Part shown: in pieces, positions 22,201 to 31,800 of the stretch
Numbering within the stretch: the stretch's first letter is position 1
Layout: every line of letters starts with the position of its first letter
NCBI GenBank assembly: GCA_030789695.1
Contig: CM061133.1
Span: forward strand, 96,119,128-96,183,127
Length of the DNA stretch: 64,000 nucleotides
Origin: Scilla litardierei
Taxonomy: Eukaryota; Streptophyta; Magnoliopsida; Asparagales; Asparagaceae
Direction of reading: 5' to 3'
Translations under genes and position numbers: made by a program
The notes under the pieces: model-generated
Databases searched by the model: none
Seen by the model: only the letters and a program-made list of their open reading frames with translations
What the model was told of the DNA's origin: nothing

Positions 22201-23111
22201 ATATGAGGTCTACATCACTGTTCTGATGTGTCCATGCAAAATAACTATGCACATTTGTATTTATGCATGCACACTATTTCGTTTCACCACTTTTTAGATG
22301 GAGTCTAATGAGCATGGTTGTCTGGAGCTATAGGATAGTACTTGGAGCCTTGGATAATGATAGGGAGTAAAAGATTATCAATCCATTAGGGTAGTCATGT
22401 AAGGTCCATTATTGCCCAGTCATAATTCTTATAGAAACATTTTTTAGATCGATGTGCAAGATTCTTTGCTACATTATTATGTCAAAAAAATGTTCTGTGC
22501 AGTTGCAAGCCATACTGACCTGGGAGATGTTTTTGAAATATGATTATCTGGGATGTTTGACATCCTGTTGCTACCATGCTGTATTTTCTGTTAGTTAGTC
22601 TCCAATATCATGGCATTGAACATTTGTTTTAAGATGCAGCTGGTTCATTACTAGTTTGGGACGACGTGTATGTACTACTTTGTTGCTTTCTCAGTTCCAT
22701 TGTTTCCTAGAGTTCCTATGAACTTCTTGCTTGGCAAAAAGAAAGCCTAAAGTCGAATTGCATGCATCAATCATGCTTGTTTGATGCTGGATCCGGATCT
22801 GTCCTGGGAATGGTGTGTGCCGTAACATTGATCGATGCATACATAGATCATATAATTCCTATCAAAAAAATATGTTGTACATACTGTTCAATGTTTTCTT
22901 TATGTTGTTTACTGCATTCCCATTGATGCATCCTTCTACCAACTCGCTTCAACTTCCAGTTCATTTCATTTTCATTGTGTTTATGGTTCACTTTATTGTA
23001 TAAGTTATTTGAATATTTTATTGTATAAGTTATTTGAATATGTTTGTTTTTGTTAGACTAAAATGTCTGGAACTAGAATGACAGTAACTAATCACTTTTT
23101 CCATTGTATAG
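19261..23111 (+). other. Large non-coding interval (putative intron) of CACTA 1
   Basis: A/T-rich with no credible coding region on either strand. It lies between a donor at 19260 and an acceptor TTGTATAG at 23104-23111. It contains a TG microsatellite and an internal duplication. Its origin is unknown; it could be captured host DNA or degraded transposase sequence. Confidence 0.55.
19877..20366. repeat. Duplicated 140-bp segment around a (TG)n/(CGTG)n microsatellite
   Basis: Two diverged copies, about 19877-20013 and 20223-20366, share TTTAAGCATGTAT, ATTGATTGTTTTGA and AATCAGAGATCATGAATGAA. Between them lies a TG/CGTG microsatellite at 20033-20122. A shorter repeat pair (CTTCATGTTCATATACTTAAAA) follows at about 20385 and 20490. 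Confidence 0.85.
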
Positions 23112-23423
23112 GAGAGCATTCGATTACACTCACAACATGAAGGAGTTGAGAGGCAAGGAAGGGATGATGCTGTTGCTCGTGTTTTAGGAGAAGACCACCC
23201 AGGTCGGGTGTTTGGTCTTGGTTCAAGTGGGTCTCAATCTCGGATCTTCGGTACATATAGAAGATTTGTGCCTTCTCCTTCATTCGGTTCTGGCGGTGCA
23301 TCACGTCCCAGTTCAAATATGGTGACGCGGGAGGAGTTTGAGAGGCAGCAACAACAGCTTGATCAGTGTAGGTCTCTCTTGAAATTCTTCGTGACACAAC
23401 ACCATACTCCAGAACAACTGTAG
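23112..23423 (+). pseudogene. Last exon of a CACTA accessory transposase gene (Transposase_24-like)
   Basis: An open exon of 103 codons and a stop (TAG 23421-23423) starts after an acceptor AG at 23111. It reads ESIRLHSQHEGVERQGRDDA, then VARVLGEDHPGRVFGLG and a Ser/Gly-rich linker. It ends in a Gln-rich coiled segment, REEFERQQQQLDQCRSLLKF. The VLGEDHPGRV.GLG signature is the C-terminal hallmark of the plant Transposase_24 family carried by En/Spm elements. The earlier exons are missing, so this is a remnant of an accessory (TNPA-like) protein, not a transposase able to cut DNA. Confidence 0.78.
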
Positions 23424-24192
23424 AAATTACAGGAAGACCCTCAAGTTCGAAACATCTTCTCGTCGTCCCAGCCTTACTTTCTTTTTTCCTTAGTTTCTTT
23501 TTTGTTAAAGACTAGTGTTTTTATTAATTATTATCATTTGGTGTATGTTGTGTTGAAGACTTAAGTTTTTATTAAATATCATCATGTGGATGCTCATGTG
23601 GTGTATGCTGTGTTGTGTTGAAGACTTACGGTTTTTATTAAATATTATAAAAGTAGTTATGTGGTTATATTTTGTGTTTTTTGGATGCCCGTTTTTATTT
23701 TTTTGTTAATTATTTTTGTTATCGGCAGTTTAGAACCCCATTCAAATAGATCATTTTTATTTTTTTTTAAAATTTAATTTCGTTTTAGCGGTTAGTAACC
23801 ACCATAATCATAACAATTTTTCGCAATAAAAGCCAACGAAAACATATATTGTGGCGGTGCGAAACCGTTGCAAAACGATTTCATTTTGGCAGTTTAGAAC
23901 CGACATACATACGTTTTGTAGCGGTTCTTAACCGCCAAAGACGAATAGAATTAATTTAATTTTTTGTAATGAACAACCCGCCAAAAATGTAGATTGTGGC
24001 AGTTCGAAACCGCCACAAAATTGTGGTGTAGGCGGTTTGGTAGCGGCGGGTCGTAACCGCCACTAATGACGTTACTCTCGGCCATTTCAGTGGCGGTTTC
24101 CAGAACCGCTTGAAACGGGAATAGTGGCGGTTACGACCCGCTAGTAACGGATTTTGGAACCGCTTCTACTATTCGCCCTTCTTGTAGTGCCA

Positions 24193-27100
24193 GAAGAGCT
24201 TGGGGGAAATGTGCTTCGTCCTGTCACCTTTGATGTAGCCACCCTGTAGTTGAGCGATGCAGGCAGCATTGTCTTCGTACATGGTGGTAGGTCCAAGATC
24301 TCCCGTCTTCAGGCCGGTAGTCACGAGGATGTGGTGGATGACTGAACGAAGCCAAAAGCATTCTCTGCTAGCTTCATGTATCGCAATGAGCTCAGAGTAG
24401 TTGGATGAGGTCGCTGTTGAAGTCTGCTTCACAGATCTCCATGAAATGGCTGTCCCACCATATGTGAATACGAAACCAGTCTGAGACTTTGCGGTGTGTA
24501 GGTCAGACCTGTATCCTGCATCTGCATAACCAGCTAAGTTGGACGATACGCCTTTCTTGAAGTATAGTCCCAGGTCCACAGACCCTTGGAGGTAGCGCAG
24601 AAGGTGCTTCACTCCGTTCTAGTGGTGCTTTGAGGGCGCTGAAGTGCATCTGGCTAGTAGGTTAACTGCAAACGCTATATCAGGACGCGTGTAGTTTGCC
24701 AGGTATAGGAGTGCTCCAATTGCACTCAGGTAGGGTACTTCGGGACCCAGTGCTTCCTCCCCCTCTTCCAGTGGCCGGAAGGGGTCCGTATTAACATCCA
24801 ATGATCTGATAACCATTGGTTTACTAAGAGGATGACATTTGTCCACAAGGAAGTTTTTCAGCAACTTCTTTGTGTATGTGGATTGGTGTAACAGGTTTCC
24901 TCTGCTTAGGTGTTCGATTTGTAAGCCTAGGAAGAACTTTGTTTTGCCAAGGTCTTTCATCTCAAAAGTCTATGTGAGACTCTTGGATATCTCAGCTATA
25001 TCTTCGGGAGATCCGATGATGTTTAGGTCGTCTACGTAGACGGCAATAATTACGAATCATGTTCCCTTTGCTCTTATAAAGATGCAAGGGCAAACTTCTT
25101 TAGTTGTGCATCCTTGTTGCACTAAGAATTCACTGAGTCTGTTATACCACATTCTCCCCGACTGTTTTAGACCATACAGTGATCTTTGGAGTTTGACAGA
25201 ATAGACGTCCCGAGGTCTTTCTATCATTTTCTTCGGTAGTTTGTATCCATCTAGAAGTCTCATATAGATATCCTTATCTATATTTCCACATAGGTATGCA
25301 GTCACAACGTCCATGAGCTGCATATCCAGACCTTCTGTAGTGGTTAGACTAATAATGAAACGGAAAGTGATCGCATCCATGACCGGGGAATTGTATCATC
25401 ATAGTCTATTCCTGGTCTTTGGGAAAAGCCTTGTGCAACAAGGCGTGCTTTGTAGCGTTCGATCTTATTATTTTCATTTCTTTTTCTTACGAATATACCC
25501 ATTTATATCCCACAGGTTTAACACCCTTTGGTGTTTAGACTACATGTCCAAAAACTTTGTGCTTCGAGAGTGGGTCCAGCTCTACTCCTATTGCCTCGTT
25601 CCACTTTGGCCAATCCTCTCTGCGTTTACATTCTGCTAGAGAGTGTGGATTGGTCTCATCGTCGTATTCAGTGACGTGATTGGCAATAATGAGCGCGAAG
25701 TTATCATCGATGATTGTGCTTTTTCTGTCCAGTACATCCCCAGTACGTACATAGTTTAATGATATTTCTCCTATATTTTCCTCTTCAGGGGGTTTTAGAA
25801 GGGGAGATGTATCTGGGCTGAGCTCAGCATCCTGTGGTGGTATCGTTATCATTGCTCCAGGGTTTTTCCTCTTTTGAGGATTTTTATCTTTGGAGCCTGG
25901 GGGCGTCCTCTCTTTTGTTGAAGTACGGCCGCTTCTGCTGCAGGTAGATTGCATCCATCTTTGGGTATGTCAATCCTAGCTGGCGTGTTTGCAGCTTGGG
26001 ACGTATGATCTGACAATCTTCTGGTTGTCAGTAAATTTGTCCGGTAAAATGTGAGTTGTATTCTGTATTTGTAGGATCTTCAGGATCTCATCTTCACATT
26101 GGTTTGTACGCAGATCAAAATGGGATAAATTTTTGGTGTCCCATGAAATGGTATTTGAAGCTTCTAGCTTCTCTATGTTAATACTTAGTTTGGGAAAAGT
26201 TCTTTCGTCAAACTCACAATCAGCTAGACGTGCCTTAAAGGCGTCCCCCGTTAGGGGTTCCAGGTATCTAATGATTGATGGTGAGTTGAATCCTATGTAG
26301 ATACCCAGTCGACGTTGAGGACCCATCTTGGTCCTCTGCGGTGGTGCTATGGGGACATAGACAGTGCATCCGAATTTCCTCAGGTGAGAGATATCCGATG
26401 GGTTCCCATATGCGAGTTGCATCTGAGAATAAGATTGACTTCCTGACGGTCGTAATCTTATTAGCGATGCATCATGCAAGATGGCATGTCACCATGCATT
26501 CACCGAAAGCTGGCATTGCATCAACAATGAACGAGCAATCCATTGTAGTCTCTTTATAAGAGATTCGGCTAACCCATTCTGGGTGTGAACATGTTCTACA
26601 TGATGTTTAACTTCTATGACAGTTACTTGGCAGTAGTCTAGGAAGACTTGTGATGTGAATTCCCCAGCGTTGTCGAGATGCAATTTCTTGATCTGGTTGT
26701 CTGGAAAATGTGCCAGTAACTTTATGATTTGTGCCAGTAGCTTTGCAAAGGCTACGTTGCATGTGGACAGGAGGCACACATACGACCATTTGGAAGATGC
26801 ATCAATCAATACCATGTAGTACCGAAATGGGCCACTTGCGGGATGAATAGGCCCGCAAATGTCTCCATGTATTCTCTCTAGGAAGCTCGGAGACTCTGAG
26901 TCCACCTTCAGGTGGGATGGTCTCGTAATCAATTTCCCTTTGTGGCAAGGGACAAAGAGATGCACCCTTTTGAAGTAGCTTCAGGCTTTTCGAGTTAATT
27001 CCACGGGATTGGGATATGATGCGACGCATCATGTTCCTTCCTGGGTGTCCGAGTCTATTGTGCCAGAGTTGGAATTCTGGTTGATTATCGCACTTCTGGT

Positions 27101-27653
27101 GCTCAAGTGTGTTTGCTTCCATTGCTCTTATCTTTGTATGGTAGAGACCCGACGGGAGTCCCTCAAAATGCTCGACGGTGGTTTTAGCACTGTTTTTATG
27201 AGTCGTTACATACACGAATTCTCTGTTTTGTTTGTTCACCGTCTCTAGGTGGTATCTATTTAAACGGATATCTTTAAAACTTAACAGATTTCTATGAGAG
27301 CTAGGGGAGAAAAGAGCATCTTTTATTAGTAGTTGTGTTTTGTTGGGGATCATAAAATGTGCTTCCTATGATCCTTCGATAATTCCTGATGGACTGGAGA
27401 TTGTATTCACGGTTCCATCGTATTTATGTATGCTTTGAAAAAGCAAATATCTTGGAGGATCGTGTGCATAGAGGCACTGTCCACTAGGCATTTATTATCC
27501 ATCTAATTTATGAGAGGAAAAACATAGCAGTATAAGGCACAAAAAGATTACCAAATATCATTCAACGTCTGAAAAATCATCTAACATGCTAGAAATCAAA
27601 TAACTAGAGAGTAAATTGTTTTCAAATTACAATGCATAGCAGAATATAGATAA
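24193..27653 (-). pseudogene. pol of element D (PR, IN, RT, RNase H), mildly broken
   Basis: Read on the minus strand. Protease is weak around 27350-27500 (DSASMHT in place of the usual DSG). Pre-integrase and zinc regions occur at 26965-27353 (LWHNRLGHPG). Integrase catalytic residues lie in IHGDICGP, HLDNAGEFTS and NGLAES (26480-26965), with the C-terminal part RRLGIYIGFNSPSIIRYLEP near 26270. Reverse transcriptase spans about 24960-25700 with AVYVDD at about 25035-25050, so the active site is retained. RNase H runs to TKHISPKLFW at 24193, where the CACTA interrupts it. At least five stops or frame changes break it (near 24965, 25060, 25385, 25960, 26485). It is the best preserved pol of the B/C/D family here. 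Confidence 0.88.
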
Positions 27654-27657
27654 TGCT

Positions 27658-28614
27658 TCAGTCGAGCAGGTCATCATTTGAGAAGTCCTCAGCGATGAAC
27701 CTCATTGGTGCCAGGTCTTCGTGTTCCACCAGGTTTGTCTCGGCTCGCTTCTGGCTAGCTTTGTACAAGTCCTGGAGGTGGCGTGGAGTCCGGCAATTCC
27801 TGTACCAGTGTCCAGTCATGCAACACCTGTGGCATTTATCTTCCCAGTCTTTTCTGGGGGCAGATGTCTGGTCGTTGTCTTTTATCTTCCACACATTTTT
27901 CTTCTTTCCCTCATTGTTGGACTTTGGAGGGGGTCCTCTAGCCTGCTTCTTCATTGCCTTGCCCTTCTGGGTTTTGCCTTTGAAGTTGGTCCTCTTCTTC
28001 TGGGAGGAGCTGTGGTGCGCTTCAGGCGCAGGAGTAGTGCAAGCAGGGCGTGAGTTATGCGTGGCCAGAAGGAGGTCTCTATTCTGTTCTGCCATCAGAA
28101 GGCATGAGAGAAGCTCCGAGTATTTCGTGAACTTTCGTTCACAGTACTGCTGCATAAGTATAACATCCTTCTCGTGGAAGGATGTATACGTCTTCTCTAA
28201 CATGCACTTCTCCGTCACTTTCTCACCACAAAACTTCAGGCGTGAGGTGAAACTAAAAAGTGCTGAGTTGTACTCGGCGATGGACTTAAAGTCCTAGAGA
28301 CAGAGGTTCTCCCATTCATATCGCGCTCGGGGAAGGATAACATCTCTTTGATGTTTGTATCTATCCTCGAGGGCGGTCCATAACTCATAAGAGTCTTCCA
28401 CCGTGAGGTACTCGGCCTTCAGGGTCGATCGATATGGTGTCTGATATAGATAATTGCTTTCGCTTTATCTATGTCAGAAACATTATCGCCTAGAGCGATG
28501 GCATGGCTCAGTCCCTGTAAGCGCAGGTGGAATTTTATATCCAAATGCCAGCTCAGATAATTTTTGCCTGTAGCATCCAATACGTCAAAGTCGACGCTTG
28601 CAATTTTTAGCCAT
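27658..28614 (-). pseudogene. gag of element D
   Basis: Copia gag with the same blocks as C. From 28218 to 27658 it is open and carries EKCMLEKTYTSFHEKD, YSELLSCLLMAEQ, the zinc knuckle CHRCCMTGHWYRNC and the end SNDDLLD. The N-terminal third (28614-28230) is broken by an extra A after the fourth codon and further shifts near 28425 and 28295. The start at 28614 is set by homology to MANIASVNFEVL in C. Confidence 0.87.
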
Positions 28615-29733
28615 TATCTCTAGCATGTTAAAAATAAGCAATAATTAGATATTTTTAGAGTAAAACAAATAATTATGCGTTTCAGACACAGATATTTGTT
28701 GTGTGGATCGGCTAATCACCATTTTAAATAAAGTCCATACAGTCCCATAAAATTGAAGATACTACTCGGGAACCCACGTGGGGCCCCTATTCTTCTGGAA
28801 TAGATCTTCATCTTCGTAGGAAGTCCGCCGGTCATGGAATTTATACAATAATATCCTCACTACAATTTCTCACAAAAAATAGAAAAAAAAGTGCGAGGGA
28901 AATAATGGTGATAGCTAGCCGATCCAAAACCATAACAAATATAAACATACGTTGCAGAAAAATGCAGCAGGCATTTTATTACAATGCAGACAATTAATCA
29001 TCATAGGCAATTAATCATCACAGGCATTTTATAATGAAAATGAAATTTTTTCGTTTAATAATTATTGGACCACTGGGCAACGTCATACACCGTTAGGTTA
29101 GTTGACTAACGACAGAGCGGTTGTAGGATCTTCCTAATTATTAAACGTATAATAATCAGATAATCCAAAAAATGTGATGAATTAAAAAGCGTGTAATAAT
29201 CCAGAATTTAACGAAGAAAAATCTTAATTAAATCTGAAAAAGAATTTTGGAAAAAACAAAATTTTTGTGAACAAACCCAAGTTAGGGTTTTTGGGTTCGA
29301 TCTGCCCTGTGATCCCATACAACCGGTTAGGGTTTCCGTCGTGTGGGTTGCCGCTTCTGGCGGCTAGGGTTTCGGATGCACGCGCATGGGGGGTCGTCGT
29401 CGCCACCGCCTCTGGCGGTACGACGACGGCGACTGCTGTTGGGGGCGGCGATAGCGCGGGCCGCCGCTGCAGGCGGCGTGACCGTCCGCCGCTGCAGACG
29501 ACGGCCTTGTTCTCTGCCGCTGTAAGCGGCGGCAACGTCGCAGGTGATCGAGGGGGGGGGGGGGGTTTTCGCGTGCACGGCTTCTAGCCGTGTGGCGATG
29601 AAGAAATCCCTCTAGGGTTTGAAAAACTTTGGGGACGAAGATGATAAAAACATGATTTTATTAAAAAAAAATCCATTTTTAGTCTTCAAAACGGCGATTT
29701 TCATCGTAAAAAGTTGATTTTTATTGATAAAAC
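28615..29733 (-). other. Leader of element D, proximal part
   Basis: An untranslated leader like that of B and C. It holds a GC-rich palindromic block at about 29390-29545 (repeated CGCCGCTGCAGGCGGC-like units) and a G14 run at 29552-29565. The overlapping open frames in the GC block are composition artefacts. Confidence 0.75.
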
Positions 29734-30487
29734 TAGGGGTGTGCGGGTCCGGGTACCCTGTTTTTTTATGTTACCCGGACCCTACCCGGTAAGGGACCGG
29801 TTCCTAAAATTTGGACCCGGAACCTACCCAGTTGGACCCTATACCCGGACCCTACTCGGACCTTATGGTTCCGGGTAGGTTCCGGGTACCCTGTAAAAAA
29901 ATCTAATTTGTGATGCATTACGAACAATGATTTCCAAATGATCTGTGAATGACAATTACCTCAAATACACATGACTAAAGATCAATCTGGAAGTAAAATA
30001 TTGTCTCGAGTCTCTTTCTTCAGTGATAAAGGTATACTGATCAGTCATTTCTACTAGATAAAGCTAGACATGTGGAAGAATGATTCACGTTTACCTCTAC
30101 TGCTCTTTTGAACGCATAAGAGAACAATATGATCTTTGATTCAAATACATTGTTTTATGAACATACGCGTTGCTCAAAACTTCAGGATGCAAGTTGTACT
30201 CCCTAATATTATAAGTTCAAATTAGATACGTCCAGGGTGGATCACTCTTATATATTTTTTATCATTAATATTATAAATATATAAAAAAATTAAAAATATA
30301 AAATATCGGTTCCGGTTCTGGGTACCCGTTTCCTATAAACGGGAACCGGACCCGGACCCGATACCCGTCGGTTCCTAATTTTCCTACCCGGAACCTACCC
30401 GAAACCGATAACTATCTACCCAGAACCTATCCGTTCGGGTAGGTTCCGATCGGGTAGCTGGGTACCCTGTACCCATGCACACCCCTA
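29734..30487. mobile_element. Non-autonomous hAT-type transposon in leader of D
   Basis: Terminal inverted repeats TAGGGGTGTGC (29734) and GCACACCCCTA (30487) are flanked by an 8-bp target duplication GATAAAAC (29726-29733, 30488-30495), as for hAT elements. The subterminal regions are filled with ACCCGGAACC and GGTTCCGGGTA repeats in both orientations. There is no transposase frame in the 754 bp. It excises cleanly on paper to give a continuous D leader. Confidence 0.94.
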
Positions 30488-30717
30488 GATAAAACGTCGA
30501 TTTTTCATTAACGGGTTGATTTAGCATGCAGATCTGAGATAAAAATCCGATCTATACTAATCAAAACATCAATCCAAGCATTTAGATCTAATCGTATGCG
30601 CATAAAAATTTGAATAAAAATTATCTCTAGATCCTACCCGCCGGATCTAGCGACGTTCAGTGAAGGAAGCCCGTTCGCGTCGCGTTCGTCCGTCGGCAGA
30701 AGTTCGGCTCAGCTTCG

Positions 30718-30732
30718 AGCGTGCTGATAACG
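30718..30732 (-). promoter_or_regulatory. Primer-site position of element D
   Basis: On the minus strand CGTTATCAGCACG follows the 5' LTR directly. This is not the usual TGG-starting site for a tRNA 3' end. The same sequence follows the LTR of B. Confidence 0.65.
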
Positions 30733-30844
30733 TGTTGTAAACTTTGTGGCAACGGAACCCGTAGCCCTGTATTTATAGAAATAGGGTTACATAATGGGTG
30801 GATACCCAATACATAGATGGGCCTACAAAAGCCCGTTTATAACA
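30733..30844 (-). repeat. 5' LTR of element D
   Basis: 112 bp with TATA-like CTATAAATA (minus) near 30775. Confidence 0.9.
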
Positions 30845-31253
30845 TGTTGATATTATTGTTACAAGGTCGGGTGGATATTTAATTGTTTTACACATATGTA
30901 TTTTACAAAGATGGCTAATATGTAATTATCTATTATACATTACACAACAATCGGCTGTATTCTATGTGGCACAATCACATCAACAAAAAATCCAAAAAAA
31001 ACACCCCTTCCAGCACAATTATTTACAGATTGGCCATTGCTGGTTAAAAACAAAAAAAACCCTTATTTACATGTTTAGCATTGAGATTTATATCCCATTT
31101 ACACACCAACAATAACGATACACATCCACGCTTTTCACTTCTTCCGGTTGCGTGCGTGTATCGCATCCTGTTATTGTGGTATTTGCACTGTGCACTGTGT
31201 GAAGATGTTATTTCTAGTTTTACAACAAAATCGATTGTTGTAAAATGCAAATG
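30845..31253. other. Intergenic DNA between D and B, with second possible Helitron end
   Basis: No gene is seen. Sequence at about 31100-31217 is a diverged copy of 17565-17672 (shared GTTGCG..TGTA.CGCATCC and GTTATTTCTAG) and stops at the same CTAG followed by T. The hairpin stem is degraded in this copy. Confidence 0.5.
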
Positions 31254-31389
31254 TGTTATGAATCAACTGCTGAGGGGAGAGCCCTCAAGTCTATATTTAT
31301 AGCCAAAGGGGAGAGTACAAGTGGGTATGGGCCCAACCACTTGGGTTGGCCCAATAACTCATCAACCCAGTAAATACACATTCACAACA
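31254..31389 (-). repeat. 3' LTR of element B
   Basis: 136 bp, TG...CA. The polypurine tract AAGGGGGAG (minus) lies at 31390-31400. CTATAAATATAG near 31295 is a promoter TATA box in the minus sense. Confidence 0.96.
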
Positions 31390-31800
31390 CTCCCCCTTAT
31401 CCAGCCATGGTTGTGGACCCCGCTCATGAATACTTCAGGATTCTGAGCCTGTATGGGTCTCACATGGGGTGGATACTTCAGGATCCTGAGTTGGTGAGAT
31501 TTGCCTCGTTAAAACCTTTGGCTATGGAAAACCCAGTGGGAAAAACCATAGTTAAGGAAAAAGAGTGCAAACGCTCTTTGACTCCCCCTGATTTGTACAA
31601 GTGACTCTGCTCATGAATACTTCTGGATTCTGAGCGTCACTGAGGGGTGGATACTTCAGGATCCAGAGTTGATGTGATTTGCCTCGTTAAAACCTTTGGC
31701 TATGGAAAACCCAGTGGAAAAAACCATAGCTAAGGGAAAAGAGTACAAATTCTGTCAACTCCCCCTGATCTGTAAAAGCTCTTAGGCTTTCAGATCTCTT
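31390..31800 (-). repeat. Repeated polypurine-tract modules of B
   Basis: Two modules with TGGAAAACCCAGTGG and GCCTCGTTAAAACC, each linked to ACTCCCCCTGAT on the plus strand (about 31579 and 31760), precede the tract at the LTR. Confidence 0.88.

Larger units (their letters stand above)
18430..24189 (+). mobile_element. Non-autonomous CACTA (En/Spm) DNA transposon 1
   Basis: The ends are CACTACAAAA (18430) and its inverted counterpart TTCTTGTAGTG (24189), flanked by the 3-bp duplication CCA (18427-18429, 24190-24192). Both ends carry dense subterminal repeats built on GCGGTT/AACCGC (about 18455-18600 and 23790-24165), the binding-site arrays typical of CACTA. It inserted into the RNase H codons of D. 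Inside are only a 5' exon-like segment, a 3.85-kb non-coding stretch and the last exon of a Transposase_24-like gene. The DDE transposase (TNPD type) is absent, so it would depend on another element. Confidence 0.95.
17807..30844 (-). mobile_element. Ty1/copia element D (minus strand), older relative of B and C
   Basis: 112-bp LTRs (17807-17918, 30733-30844) begin TGTTGTAAAC and end TTATAACA on the plus strand. Flanks are AGTTG and TGTTG (4 of 5 matched). The LTRs differ at 8 of 112 positions. The coding region, read on the minus strand, holds gag and pol; it is far better preserved than in B and C but carries frameshifts and stops. Two later insertions sit in it: a CACTA element in RNase H and a hAT element in the leader. 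Without the CACTA it is about 7.3 kb. Confidence 0.93.

Noticed and set aside
29224..29587. Open frames of 60-106 codons around the CGCCGCTGCAGGCGGC block
   Set aside because: They sit in the leader of element D and overlap on both strands; no protein features.
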